The position numbers were made by a program, and so were the translations under genes. 64,000 bases of DNA from Phlebopus portentosus (lineage: Eukaryota > Basidiomycota > Agaricomycetes > Boletales > Boletinellaceae). The notes under the pieces are model-generated. The model had not been told where the DNA came from, made no database searches, and was given only the letters and a program-made list of their open reading frames with translations. The stretch covers positions 186,001 through 250,000 of the forward strand of contig JAYXKI010000012.1 of the NCBI GenBank assembly GCA_037892935.1, given 5' to 3'. The number at the start of each line of letters is the position of its first letter. Within the stretch, counting starts at the first letter, position 1. Positions 1-11,226 of this stretch are shown in pieces.

Positions 1-509
1 TTGTCGACGATTCAACTTTTGAGGCGATCGGAAATACGTCAAGTTTGCATGATCGGTCCATACTTCGAAAGGTCTCTTGGCTCCTTGGAGGTATTGTCGC
101 CATTCCTTAAGAGCTTGAATGATTGCGAGCATCTCTTTGTCATAGATCTCGTAATTTCGTTCGGCCTCCAAGAAGGTCGACGATCGATAGGCTATCACTT
201 TCCACTTGTCATCTTGTTTCTGAAGGAGCACTCCTCCAGACACAAAGTCCGACGCATCTGCTTCGACCTGGAAAGGACCCTCCTCGTTCAGGATGGCTAG
301 AACTGGGGGACTACTCAACCGACCCTTCAACTCTTTGAATGCTCGTTGTTCCTCCTCTCCCCACTTCCATTCCACCTTACCCGTCAGCATTGTCAGGGGT
401 TTAACGACAGAGCTATAGTCCTTTACGAATCGTCGCAACCAATTCCCTAGTCCCAGGAATTGTTGCAGTTCGTGAACGTTTCGTGGGATTGGCCACTCCT
501 GAACCGCTG
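1..509 (-). pseudogene. Chromovirus copy 1 pol: RNase H part
   Basis: The minus strand encodes the RNase H domain of a gypsy pol. It aligns closely with 20569-21170 of the second copy, sharing the region around the VWTDHANLTYF motif and the VEAD motif that carries the first catalytic Asp. It continues the RT reading frame that ends at 2652 and was separated from it by the 510-2651 insertion. The edge of the window cuts it off, so integrase is not visible for this copy. Confidence 0.85.
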
Positions 510-2651
510 TGGTATTTTGAGTGGTCTCGCTATCTGAAGGCGCTACAGATGTCCGTCCTACTAAGGGAGCTGAATGTGTGAAGAAACCTCCAGAAATGAA
601 ACCTCAAGCTATCAGACTCTAACCACTAACCACCTGGCAGGTGCCAAAGACCATCAGAGATGTGGGGGAGTGGCCTAGTGATGCCGAGGTATGAAAGGAA
701 TGCTCTAGTAGGTCTGCCGGATCGAAGGGGAGGTCACAGGAGTCCGCCGGAGTAGTGCAATCTCAGTAGGGTGAAGCTAGGAACTGTATATGATGAATAT
801 GAGGTGTAACGTGCGGCGAGTAGGTGAAAAAGACGCCGTGGGGGAATACAATGGAAGGCCTGTGTCGCCGGAGGGCCGCCGAGGTCGAATAGGGGGCCGC
901 CGGGGACGAGGGAGCTTGTGCAAATCCACCGCAGTAGCGTAAACTGGATAAATAAAAGGTAGGGACCGTATACGATGAATATAAGGGGCAACGTGCGGCC
1001 AGCAGATGAAAAGGACGCCGAAGGGGAATAGGAAAGGAGGCCTGGGTCGCCGGAGGGCCGCCGAGGTCGAATAGGGGGCCGCCGGGGACGAGGGAGCTCG
1101 TACAAATCCGCCGCAGTAGCGTAAACTGGGTAAATGAAAGGTAGGGACCATATACAATGAATATAAGGGACAACATGCGGCGAGTAACCGGAAAAGACGC
1201 CGCAGGGGTGTAGGACAGAAGGCCTGTGTCGCCGGAGGGCCACCGAGGTCGAATAGGGGGCCGCCGGGGACAAGGGAGCTCGTACAAATCCGCCGCGGTA
1301 GCGTAAACTGGGTAATGAAAGGTAGGGACTGTATATGATGAATATAAGGGGCAACGTGCGGCGAGTAACTGGAAAAGACGCTGAGGGGGGATACAATGGA
1401 AGGCCTGTGTCGCTGGAGGGCCGCCGAGGTTGAATAGAGGCCGCCTGACAGGTACGATGTAGTGCGGCGGACGTTTGGGGGTAGGTTCCCAGTCCTAACT
1501 CACACACTAAACGTCAGAGGCGCTGAAGGAGAATAGAACGATGAGTCAGGGGTAGTATATAGTCAATGGGGGAGCTCAGTACATGAGGAGGAGCTCAGAG
1601 CGAGGGAATCTCGAACCCTGGCCCTTGGGTGCTGTATATGCTCTCTATCCCGTCTATCTCTCGTATACTGATGAATATACACTCTATATATACTCTACTG
1701 CTCTCGCCGATGAGTCCTACTGTCTGACAACATCTCCTGAGTCACTGGGCTCGCCAAGGGCCGCCGCCGGAGCATCTAGGAGTCACCCAAGAGCTGCATT
1801 GCGAGGGGATCATCCAATGGCATGAAATATCTAGTATCTGCAATAAAACGGGCGCCGGCGGAGTCTGGCTTGGCAGCGGCGGTCGGTGGCTTGGCACGCC
1901 GCTGTACCACATGCCTGACTGCCATATATGGTCTAGAGTCACCCGCCGCTTGGGGGGAAGTCGGGAAACGTCGGGGCCGATGTTCGGAGGCCGATATCAC
2001 GTATATGAGATCGAGGGCGCATCAGTCAGGGTCCCTAGGCCACCCAAGGCCGCCACCACACTCAATATAGAGTGTAGGCGATCCATGGTAACTAAGGAGG
2101 GCGCCGGAGCGGCGGATCTGCAACTCGCCGCTCAATCGGCGGCGGATTCGTAAAGGTGCGGCCTTTGGTGGCATATGAGCAGGGATGATACTAGATAAAT
2201 CCATAGGCCTTGGGGGACTGCCTGGTAAGTTGTAGGAGGCCTCGGCGAGGGCACCTGAGGACGCCTGAGTGGCCGCCGGACCAATCTGAGGCTTGGGGGG
2301 CCGCCGCAGGGGTGTCCAAATCCGCCTCGAGGCTGTACGTATGAGGAATCGTAATAATGAAGGCCTATAATGATTGGGGGACATCTCCTATGGTGTCTGG
2401 TGCTGGGTAGGAGCCTTCGGCGGATGTGTATGGGTGCCAGGGAGCCAGCGGCGGACTCGTCTGGGCTCTTGGAGGGCGCCGCAGGGGAAAGCGTAGGCTA
2501 GAATCTATAGATATGTGCTCGTATGGCCTCTAGAGTGTGGTATGAGTATGCCCTGGTCCTCTGAGGTGTAGGCAGCGAAGGGATATGGTATCTGAAGTAG
2601 GGGAGAGCCATAGTATGAGTGTCCTGGCACAGGACTGGCCAGGGCACTACA
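510..2651. mobile_element. 2.14 kb TG...CA insertion in chromovirus pol (solo LTR or unknown element)
   Basis: Comparison with the uninterrupted copy near 21160 shows 2142 extra bases here. The insert starts TG and ends CA. CCGCTG lies on both sides (504-509 and 2652-2657), a 5-7 bp target duplication as left by LTR retrotransposon integrase. No terminal direct repeats were found inside, so it is not a complete LTR pair. A large solo LTR, or a non-autonomous element, fits best. It holds a G/C-rich tandem repeat and AT-rich TATA-like stretches near 1630-1700. The ORFs inside it look like products of the tandem repeat and are not called as genes. Confidence 0.7.
740..1450. repeat. Tandem repeat, about four units of 180-182 bp
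   Basis: The block GGCCGCCGGGGACGAGGGAG recurs at about 895, 1077 and 1259, and a shorter form occurs near 1439, a spacing of 182, 182 and 180 bp. Each unit also holds a conserved GGAAGGCCTGTGTCGCCGG stretch and an ATGAATATAAGGGG-like stretch. Units differ by scattered substitutions. Since 180 is divisible by three, this creates a 257-residue minus-strand ORF of repeated Pro/Arg-rich blocks, judged to be an artefact. Confidence 0.85.
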
Positions 2652-4293
2652 CCGCTGTTGTCTTTTTCGGGTCCATTCGAACCTCGCCATTACTGATGAT
2701 GTGTCCAAGATACTTAACTGTATCAACCTCGAACTCACATTTCTGCGGCTTCAGGAAAAGTCCATTTTGATGCAGGATCTCAAAGACTCGTTTGGTGCGT
2801 TGGCAATGTTCCTCCAAATCATTCGAGAAAATGAGGATGTCGTCGAGGTAAATGATGACGATACCCTCATGGATCATTTCTCGAAAGATATCGTTCATGA
2901 AACCTTGGAATGTCGCCGGCGCATTGCATAATCCAAAAAACATGACCGTTGGTTCGAATAAGCCTAAATTTGTCCTAAACGCCACCTTCCATTCATCGCC
3001 CTCGCGAATCTGAATGTTGTAATACCCCCAGCGAACATCGAGCTTCGTGATGTATTTCGCATCCTTGACCTTATCGATGAGCTCATTTATCAATGGCAAT
3101 GGGTATTTGTTCTTAACCGTTCCTTCGTTAAGCTTTCGATAGTCTTGGATCACTCGTAGGCTCCCATCTTCCTTCTTAATAAAGAAGAATGGAGATGCCA
3201 TCGGGGATTTTGACTGTCGGATAGGTCCAGATGCTAGGTTCTCTTTGATGAACTCCTTCATTGCCTCTTGTTCTTTCGGCGACAATGGGTAAACCTTGCA
3301 ATCACTGGGCATAAAATCTGGCTTCAAGTCGATAGCATGGTCCCACATTCGATGGTTTGGTAGGCGTTCAAATGATTCTTCACTAAAGACGTCCGCGTAT
3401 TCTTCCAGATAAGGTGGCCACTTCGCCGCCTTCTTCATCCGCACATTCCTCACAAACTCTTCGTCTATCTCCTCGCTCGGTAGTGACAACTCACATTCGT
3501 CAGGGCAATGCGTGAACTTGACTGTTCCCGACCTCCAGTCGATCTCAGGATTATGCTTCGTCAACCAGTCATGTCCGAGGAAGATGTTGCTCGATGCTAA
3601 GGATGTCACCGCCAGTCGTATCTCCTCTTCGTGTTTCCCAAAGAACATTCGTACGACTACATATTCCTTGATCAATCCCACCTCATTGCTTGTTCCATCA
3701 GCATTGAAGACTGGTCTAGGCTGAATGTACCTTTGGGTGGGGAAACCGTATCATTTGGCAAAACCTTCATCGATACATGAACCCGTGCATCCCGAGTCGA
3801 TTAGCGCATGAGCATCAATGAAGTTTTTCTCTCCGAGTAGAGGGTTTGACAAATCTACTTCATCATCGCCTGCTATCTTTGGATGTAGGATGCTAACAAA
3901 GGCGTCCAACTCTTTTCCTCCTGCCCTCTGGACGAATTGATCTGCGTCCACTATGCCCTCGCGCCATACCTCAGCTACGCGTCTGCCAACCACATCCCAT
4001 ACTGCTTCAGTATCGTTTGCCTGAGCAACAACGTTCTCGTGGTAAGGTGCTTCCGCCTCAACCTCATTTTTTATAGCGGTTTGATTCCGCTCTTCCACAC
4101 TAAGCTCGTTTGAATCGCCTGCTTGCGCATTCACTTTTCTAACCAACAAATCTGTGTAGACGTCGAAGTCATCGTCATCCGCTTCAGGTTCATCAGGTAT
4201 TACGTCGGTAAGGAGTTTTCGAAGGGTGAAACCGTCACTGATATTTGCATCTTGGTATTGTACAACAGGACGATTATATTTTAACGAGTCCAA
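2652..4293 (-). pseudogene. Chromovirus copy 1 pol: protease and reverse transcriptase
   Basis: Protease is at the N-terminal end, with its catalytic Asp in an ALIDSGCTGS motif near 3796. A TGA at 3751-3753 then interrupts an otherwise continuous frame. RT follows, with [14 protein letters not shown], the [10 protein letters not shown] catalytic Asp region, and YLDD at 2839-2850. The frame is broken at 2652 by the insertion and resumes at 509. The protein would mature to the enzymes that copy element RNA in Gag particles. The protease frame is -1 relative to gag, which may be a programmed shift or a later indel. The TGA looks like a decayed CGA. Confidence 0.88.
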
Positions 4294-4520
4294 CGAAAAG
4301 AGTCCTTTAGGAAACCGACCAGTCGTTCCGACGTCTATGCCTGGTCCTCTGGAAAACCCTCGCCGTCCACGAGTTCTTCCAGTTCAGTCAGCACTGCTTG
4401 CACATCGATGTCGTCGACCTCTTTGAAGGAGGATTCCTTCACTTGGCCGAGTTCCTCGAAGAGCGCCTTTCTGTCTGCTGGAACAAAGGCCGCAATGATT
4501 GCGCATATCGCTTCATGGCC

Positions 4521-5783
4521 TCAGGGGCATTCCCGAATGTAGTGGCCCACTTGACCACACTTATAGCAAGCGCGCGCGCGACGTGCCTGATTCATCATCA
4601 CCTCCATCGGCTGACCTAGGCCTCCGTATGTTACTCCAGTCGCATCACGACGATCTTGGGCGGGAGGGATGAAAGGGCAAGTCGCTTGTTGAGGCGGCAC
4701 CAGATGTCTTAGTGGCAGTGGCGCTGGTTTCATCACTGTTGAGCCGACCGTCTTCCTCCTACGCTCGGCCATTAGATCCCTGATCTGATGCTCGACCCTG
4801 TTGACCTTGACCGCAGCCTTCTTGAATTCCTCATACGTTGTCGGCTCATTGGGTAGGCGCATGATACCTTCAACCACCTTCGGGTTTAGTGCTCGTTTCA
4901 AGCGACTCATCAGCCATTCGTCATGGGCCTCGGTGGCCAGTCCAGCGTCAACTCGACAGATGTCAAACTTATTGAAGAACTCATCAGCATTGAGGTCCCC
5001 TTGGTACATCGCGTCGAGCCTTTCGAAGGCCTTCTGGGAATGAGCCGGATCATCAAATGAGGTATCAAGTTTCTTTAGGAAAGCATCCCAAGTGTCCTTG
5101 AATGCTATCCTACCCTGTTCATCAATTGCGCCACTCGTGTAGCTTTCCGCCCAGCTCGCAGCAGCACCGCTCTTCATATACGACAGAGCGAACATGATCT
5201 TTGCTTTGCTCGTCCTAAACTCTGACTCCGATGCATAAACATACAGGCGCAGCTCTCGTTTGAAGTCGACATATCCGTGTTCACCGTCGAAGTCTCGGGG
5301 CTTGGCGACATGAACCTTGTTTGTCTTCGATCCTTGGCTCGTTCCTTCTCCTGCCGCTTGGAGTGCTAGCGCGATCGCCGTAGCAAGGTCCGTTATTAAT
5401 TCTTTCAACAACGACATCTCTTGTTCTTCTTCTTCGTCTTCCTCTTCGTCTGTTGGTACGAGCGGAGCTGGCTCTCATGGTTTGGTGAAAGACAATGAGG
5501 GTGCTATGGGTGGAGCTGACGTTTGACCTGTCAATGTTGATGGCCCTGGTAATGAAGCCGTTGATCGTGTGGGGGTAGGGGGTGCGGGATCGTCTACGTC
5601 ACCCTCTTGTTTCGCTCTCCAATATTGGGACTTGTCCCCTCTGGTAGAGTACCACTTCTTCGCAGTCTTGTCCCACCAAGCAATGAAGGTTTGATCGCCC
5701 GACTTGACGATATACTGTCCTCGCGACGCGCTCCACCTAGTGTTTGTCGGGAGAGCCGCCTGCTGATCGTCAGTTAGATCCAC
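4521..5783 (-). pseudogene. Chromovirus copy 1 gag
   Basis: Gag particle protein, from ATG at 5783. An in-frame TGA at 5475-5477 splits the first 102 residues from the rest, which continue in the same frame from near 5417. The central part resembles the retrotransposon gag domain (FDGEHGYVDFKREL). The C-terminus has one CCHC zinc knuckle (CYKCGQVGHYIREC). Just past the knuckle a TGA at 4521 is followed by a further acidic stretch open in the same frame to 4335. Both TGAs are consistent with C to T change in CGA codons, so the ancestral gag was probably longer. This copy could not make full-length Gag. Confidence 0.85.
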
Positions 5784-6168
5784 CTTGATAGGCCGGAGGT
5801 GGAACGGGGATCGGGATGGTGTTCGGACGGGACCGACTTCAGATGACCGGCTCGTCTTTGAAATTGATGACTAGTCGGAAGGCACCGAGGTAGATGATGA
5901 ACAAGATGCTCAATGATGATTGGACTCTATGAGTCACCCAAGAGAACGTCTGATGCGAGTTCCACAGAAGAGTGATTTGGAGCGCCACGATTGGAGGGTT
6001 GATTGATTGTTTCGGGAACTATCGGGACACGTCAAAGTCAGTCAGACCTTGACGGGCAAGATAGGGGTTGCTCGGATAAATCCAGGATGGGCACGGTCAT
6101 TGACCGTCGATGTGTCTCCTGCGTGGAGTAGCGACAAACGAGTGGTTAAACCACGGGTTCGAGAGTAG
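5784..6168 (-). other. Leader between chromovirus LTR/PBS and gag
   Basis: This is about 385 bases of untranslated leader between the primer-binding site and the gag ATG. The part around 6027-6065 is recognisably related to the leader of copy 3 near 29705-29733. No ORF is supported. It is expected to carry packaging signals, but none can be identified by eye. Confidence 0.6.
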
Positions 6169-6179
6169 GTCTTTCTATT
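6169..6179 (-). promoter_or_regulatory. Putative self-priming primer-binding site
   Basis: On the minus strand the 11 bases AATAGAAAGAC sit one base inside the 5' LTR. They are the exact reverse complement of GTCTTTCTATT in the same LTR (6297-6307), which lies about 34 bases downstream of the LTR TATA box, where transcription should start. No TGG-starting tRNA site is seen at this position. This is the arrangement of Tf1, whose RNA 5' end folds back to prime reverse transcription. Confidence 0.6.
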
Positions 6180-6180
6180 A

Positions 6181-6541
6181 TGTTAGGCGGCGAGACTAAC
6201 GGGCATTGATCTCAAGGCGGCCAACACAACAACAAACAACTGGCTAACGCGAGTTGCCAGGCTATACGCATGCTATGTCGCAGTGAAGGTAAGTAGAATA
6301 GAAAGACAAGGAACGAAAGAGTCAGACTATCTACTTATATAGACTTCAAGCACGGAAAAGGTCTACTCTAATAGGAAGTCACATGATAAGGAATGAGATG
6401 ATTAGTGAGCATGATAGAATGTTGTGGAATGTTCTGGCAATTGGATGAATAAGTGCATAAGAAAAATAAAAGAAAAGGAAAAAGAATATTAAAATGAATG
6501 ATGACATAAGAAAAGAAAAGGAAAATGTTCGAGTCCTTACA
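6181..6541 (-). repeat. Chromovirus 5' LTR, copy 1
   Basis: On the minus strand it runs from TGTAAGGACTCGAAC to GCCGCCTAACA, 361 bp with TG...CA ends. It contains a CTATATAAG TATA box and the GTCTTTCTATT stretch beyond it. It matches the LTRs at 18519-18933 and 29127-29583 but lacks internal segments present in those. Confidence 0.9.
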
Positions 6542-7880
6542 CCTTCATCATTGCTACAGTTCAGGTGCAGCAAAAATCAGCAAAATCAGATATTATCAGA
6601 AAAAAAGTAAGTGAGCAGCAACATACCAGCAATGATATCTGATGGCCCGAGTAATGTGGGATCATTGTCAGAGATTTTCTCAAAATGTTATTATTGACCT
6701 TGGTGGGCATGAAGAGATGCCTATCTAGTTGTGCTGCCTTGAACTCTTCATCCTTGTCTTCTCGACCTCTTATATTGCAGGAGTAACATTAGCACTCCCT
6801 TCCAAATCTATGGCTGAAGGTACCCGCAACCGCCATAGTGCCATTTTGGGACCTTGGGTTGCTCTGAACCATTGGCCTCATCAGAGTTAGCACCAGCTTC
6901 ACACACTATTTTCCTTTTGAAATAGGACCACATGGCGCTTTGGATTTCGAGCCAAGCATATTCTACACATGAATGTGGGGTCTGAATGGTATTTATTGAA
7001 GGCACAACGTATGAGTGAAATATCATGATGGATCAATACAAGATGAATGAGCAAAACATCAGCAAAAAGGCTACAGAGTTGTATTAGATTACAAACAGAT
7101 CCAATCAATTACATTATATACAGGTTACTAAAAGAGCACAAGAGTTGGTAGGTGACTTCTGAAAACGACAAGAGTGCACAAGCTACTGCAATGCTAGCCA
7201 GTCCTATAGATATAGCAAGAATAGCGGCTATTGTAAGGTGTGAAAGTGTTGCTAGGCGACTCTGTAAATGATAAGCAACTGCAAGGCTTGCAGTTTGTCT
7301 CATTGTTGTAGTGTATATTATAAGTTAGTACCGGCCAATACAAGATGTTGCCAGTCGGGTAATTTCTCATATGAATGGCCATTTAATTACAATAAGTGCA
7401 GTAAGAGTGAGCAACTAGCCAGCGAGCTATCATGAGCAACAGCGAGTTGGACACTTGAGGCAGCAGGCAGTAATGCAGAGAAAGCATCATCGGATCGAGT
7501 ATTCATTGCATATGGATCAAGAAAGCAAACCGATAATAAGCCTAACCCTTTTTCTTGTCTGAGACATACTCCCGGGGCATCCAAGACAGTTCCCGAGCTC
7601 GAACTGAACCCCGAAATCCAACAGTCTTGATTGACACACCAAGCCGCTGCGGCCGTAGGTTCTCAGCAGCAGAAAGAGACTTCACCTGTGACAAATGAGA
7701 TGAGTCATTTGGTCAAAATTTCCATCTGAGAGCCAGAGCACCGTCAAGCCCTGCTGTTGTATCTTTAGATGATTACAGACGAACGGGTTCAAAATATTTT
7801 TAGGGACATGGACAGGTTTCTTGAAACGGACAAACATCCTAAAAATTGGACATAGGAGCATGTAGGCAGTACTCGAAATA
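6542..7880. other. Spacer between chromovirus copy 1 and CRN gene; no gene recognised
   Basis: No gene is supported in these 1.3 kb. A 72-codon minus-strand ORF (6808-7026) has a weak resemblance to a BED-finger start of a hAT transposase (SAMWSYFKRK) but lacks a convincing zinc site. The last 200 bases probably include the 3' UTR of the CRN gene. Confidence 0.5.
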
Positions 7881-10391
7881 TCACGGTCCTTGTAGACTCA
7901 TCCAAAGCGCTTTGTCATCGACACCCAAGACGTATTGATCAACCCTTTGTCTCCACCTTCCTGCTTGAGAAGCAGGTGTCCACGGCTGCTCTGTAAGGTC
8001 ATTCGCTTCCTTTTCAGGAACAATAAAGACCAATTTCCATTTCACCTTATTCACGGCATCGACTTTCCACAATTGGTTCACGAAACCAGTCTTGATCGGG
8101 TGACGATCGGCGACAGTAAACTGGAACAGGATAACGCCACTAGTACGTTTCTTGGAGTCTAATTCGAGAGCAAAGGAATCAACCCCAGGCAACCTCGTCG
8201 AGAGTGGTCGATAGTAAGCGAACGATTTAATATCTTTTTTCAACCCACTGAAGTCGACCATCTCCGAAAGATGCGACAAATTCAAGTCTATCTTTTGATT
8301 CGGATTGGATAGCGAGCGAATTCTGAATGTCGACATCCGCGATTTGAACAGCCATCTGTGTCCAGCCCCTTCGAACAAAAGGCCAGCGGCGGATCGTGTA
8401 GCTTGGACGTTCATGAGCATATGAAAATTTTTCTCCATAGAGGCCGCCATTTCAATCTTCCTCTGGTCCATGAGCATTTCGACGATCGCCTTAGAAATGA
8501 TTTTGCTCGTCATGTCGCATCGATCGCACTGTCCAATGGCATCCACGCTAGGATTTATTTCCACGAGATAACTGCTTATTTCGTCCTTGAATTCTTTGTC
8601 GACCGGCAATAACAAGTCGCTCGTATTGCAAGTTTGAACGGCGGTCAGCGTCGCTTTTTCGAGCATCCGCTCGTTCATTTTCAGAAGATGTCTTGCTGAC
8701 CCTCCATACTTTAGGAAGGCAGAAGACAATTCGACGTCCGAACGTTGAACGGTAGCCATATTGCTAAAATAGGATCAATATAGCAGACGAGAAAAAAAAA
8801 AAAATATAGCTACCGCGAAATGAATATCTCCTCCCATGTCCATGTCTTCATAACAAACACTTCCGGAATTTTTTCCTTCTGCCAGTGTTTCCATCGGCTT
8901 GATTTGGGCGAGGACGCCACTACGGTACGCCAATTTCGTATTGAAGATGGCGAAGGCTGGTTGCTACTCAAATCGAACAAAATAAGAGCATCTGGGTCAC
9001 GATCATCCGTAATATGTCCCGCGGCAGCAGAAATAGTTTCATTCGGAATCCAGAAAGCACCGTTATCTTGAAACAAATAGCGTCTCGTGGGTGATAAAGA
9101 GAAGATCGTGCGTCTTCCGGAAGAAAGGCGCTTAAGGAGACAGTACGAAAAATACACCGTTTTCCCTGGTCATGAAGAATTGATTAAACTACTCTGAAAA
9201 AAAAAAGGTGAAGCGTACCGATTCCTGGCTGGCCTATGAGTAAGACATCTTTGCGTCCTGTCTTAGCTTCATCATCGGAACGTATGAGTTTGTTCAGAAA
9301 TTCATCGAGTTCCTCATATTCCTTGCGTATCAGGATTTTCGTCACAAATACTTCGGCTAGTTCAGAAGACCAACCAGGGAGCTCTGCCAAGTTCAGAAAC
9401 TTGGCTTCGACTGTCGTTGGGTGATCCAAATCGTCTGATTCGAACGACATCCCGTATGAATCGGGAAAGCTGGAGAGGTCGACGTCAGGGACTAAATGAG
9501 GTTCTTTACGGATCATTTGCTCCAAGTTCCCTTTCTTCCAGAAGTTACTATACAGCAGAAACGAAAGTCGGTGCTCTGAATTTGTTTCGTGTTCGTCCAG
9601 AGGTACGACTAGAAAACACAATTATGGAAGATCAGGTACATGGAAGATCACATTCACGGCGAATGCTGACCTCCACTGGATTGATAGACATCGTAGCTCT
9701 GGATTCCGTCACTAAGTCTCGGACGTTTGGCAGGAATAGTTGCGACCCCTAAGCAGCGAATAAGCCAACAGAAATAAAGTACAAGGAATCAATATAGCAG
9801 CTCACCGGAGTCACCGGAGTATGTTTTCTGGACTAGATCTTCAGTAGCTTTTACGGGTTTACGTGGAGTGTGTTCGTCAATGGTAAATATCCGGTTCTCC
9901 GGAGTGCCAGTCCGGAGGTCTTTCGAAGCTAAAGGAGCTTTAGAGAAATACGAAACATGAACGGATGACGAAGGACGTAATGGGGGACACGGAAGTGAGT
10001 CTAGGAGTCAAGCTAGATACCAGCTTGAAAAGAGGAAGAAGCGCGACGCACCGGGAACCTCGATAAATAGTATATCGCCTTTGAATTGTTCCACCCCCTG
10101 CATCGAATTCAGCTTCTTGACATTCTCCTTGTCGCGGGAGAAGACCTCGTTGAGCCGGTCATTAAAGTTGTCGGGGTCTATGTTCTCCAAAGTGAACTCG
10201 GAGTCCGTGCATCTCCACACGGTCAGCACTCTAGGAGCGACGTTCCCGAGGACATCTGGTTGCTCTTCCTTGACCTTCTTTGTCAAGTCGTCGATGTCTG
10301 CATCAGCGGGGACCGTAACACCAAACACGTTTCCGTACGCAGCCTTCTTCTCGTGGTCGATGAAGAGGCACCAGATTTTGATAACCGCCAT
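7881..10391 (-). CDS. Crinkler (CRN)-type protein: CRN header, P-loop NTPase, REase-like C-terminus
   Basis: Six exons on the minus strand keep one frame for 721 residues: 10391-10052, 9928-9806, 9748-9671, 9608-9219, 9165-8814, 8763-7881. The introns are GT-AG, 123, 57, 62, 53 and 50 bp. Residues 1-113 match the ubiquitin-like CRN header (IKIWCLF, ADADIDDLTKKVKEE, VLTVWRC). A linker carries an NLS-like PAKRPRLSDG. Walker A GQPGIGKT (about 306-313) is split across exons 4 and 5; Walker B-like ALILFD is near 370. The last exon resembles the CRN/RHS nuclease-like domain (VDSFALELD, FQFTVADRHPIK). Family members are intracellular or secreted effectors, often acting in nuclei. No signal peptide is evident. 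ATG 10391 was chosen because the header starts there; an ATG at 10508 would add 39 unrelated residues. Exon 2 could also start nine bases earlier in frame. Confidence 0.88.
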
Positions 10392-10585
10392 GCTGACCGT
10401 CGAGGTGGTGGTCGTGGCTAATGGCAGAAACGAGTTGGTGGCTCGTAAGTTTCTTAGTAAGAAGGGAACAAGGTTCGAGTTCACATGACGGGTCTTGGCA
10501 TCAGTCACGCGACTCCCACGAGCACCAATTTATTGTATTTTGACGGGTTTTTTTTTGACGTCCTTCCCTTCAGATCAGAATGGAC

Positions 10586-10830
10586 CTACTTGTGAGTAGC
10601 AGTAGTAGCCGGAAGTGTCCCACCCTGTTCATAACGAGCAATCGTAGACTTCAGCGTGTCCCTCTCTTTGATATAAGCCTGAATTGTCGCCTGGTAGCTG
10701 GCAGGCTTGGGTACTCTCATGTTCAGCCTCGGCAATGTCATGATTGATTGCCTCGTGCGTCTATCTCCTCCATTTGCGTCTTGTACTCCTGCTCGGCATT
10801 TTCCATTCTGGAAGGAATCTCCCGGATCAA
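10586..10830 (-). pseudogene. Unidentified gene 3' fragment (coiled-coil-like)
   Basis: The minus strand encodes a short charged segment (TIQAYIKERDTLKSTIARYE) that looks helical, ending at a stop at 10586. An adjacent frame upstream encodes MENAEQEYKTQMEEI, so an intron or frameshift may separate the two. The 5' part stops where the inverted CRN fragment begins. The family is not recognised; it is probably the end of a host gene cut by rearrangement. Confidence 0.3.
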
Positions 10831-11226
10831 CGCTCACCGTGTGGAGATGCACGGACTCCTCGAGTTCACTTTGGCGAACATAGACCCCGACAACCTTAAT
10901 GACCGACTCAACGAGGTCTTCTCCCGCGACAAGGAGAATGTCAAGAAGCTCGATTCGATGCAGGGGGTGGAACAATTCAAAGGCGAGATACTATTTATCG
11001 AGGTTCCTGGTGCGTCGCGCTTCTTCCTCTTTTCAAGCTGGTATCTAGCTTGGACTCAATTCCCTGTCCCTCAGTTTTGAACAAGTCACGCCATCCTGTC
11101 TCGGATGAGCTGTCATTTGTTGCCTTCATTATCACTACTGCTAACAAACTGCATTCAGCTAAAAAACGCAAGCGTGATGGTAATACGGGGCAAGAGTCTG
11201 AGGGCGATGCTTACGACTTTAGATAG
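10831..11226 (+). pseudogene. Inverted partial CRN header with short NLS-like tail
   Basis: This plus-strand piece repeats the second half of the header exon of the 7881-10391 gene (ENIDPDN...FIEVPG region) and the first 40 or so bases of its intron 1, then diverges. It has two extra bases near 10857 relative to the gene, which break the frame at the left end. A plausible intron (11011-11157, ending CAG) would splice in frame to a tail beginning AKKRKRDGN and ending at TAG 11226. KKRKR is a nuclear-localisation-like motif. The first half of the header is absent, so this is called a pseudogene, although a short header-only product cannot be excluded. Confidence 0.65.

Larger units (their letters stand above)
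1..6541 (-). mobile_element. Ty3/gypsy chromovirus copy 1 (5' part, decayed)
   Basis: Read on the minus strand this is 5' LTR (6541-6181), leader, gag (5783-4521), protease and RT (4293-2652), then RNase H (509-1), which runs off the left edge. Gag has a CCHC knuckle, protease an IDSG site and RT a YLDD site. The closely similar copy at 18519-21905 supplies the missing integrase and chromodomain, so this is a Tf1/sushi-like chromovirus. The body is interrupted by an unrelated insertion at 510-2651 and by in-frame TGA codons, so this copy is not functional. The 3' LTR lies outside the window. Confidence 0.92.

Noticed and set aside
740..1450. CRISPR array
   Set aside because: Units are 180 bp and similar throughout, with no short repeat and unique spacer pattern, and the sequence is eukaryotic.
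734..1507. 257-residue minus-strand ORF with repeated Pro/Arg/Ser-rich blocks
   Set aside because: It follows the 180-182 bp tandem repeat, is matched by similar ORFs in other frames and has no known domain.
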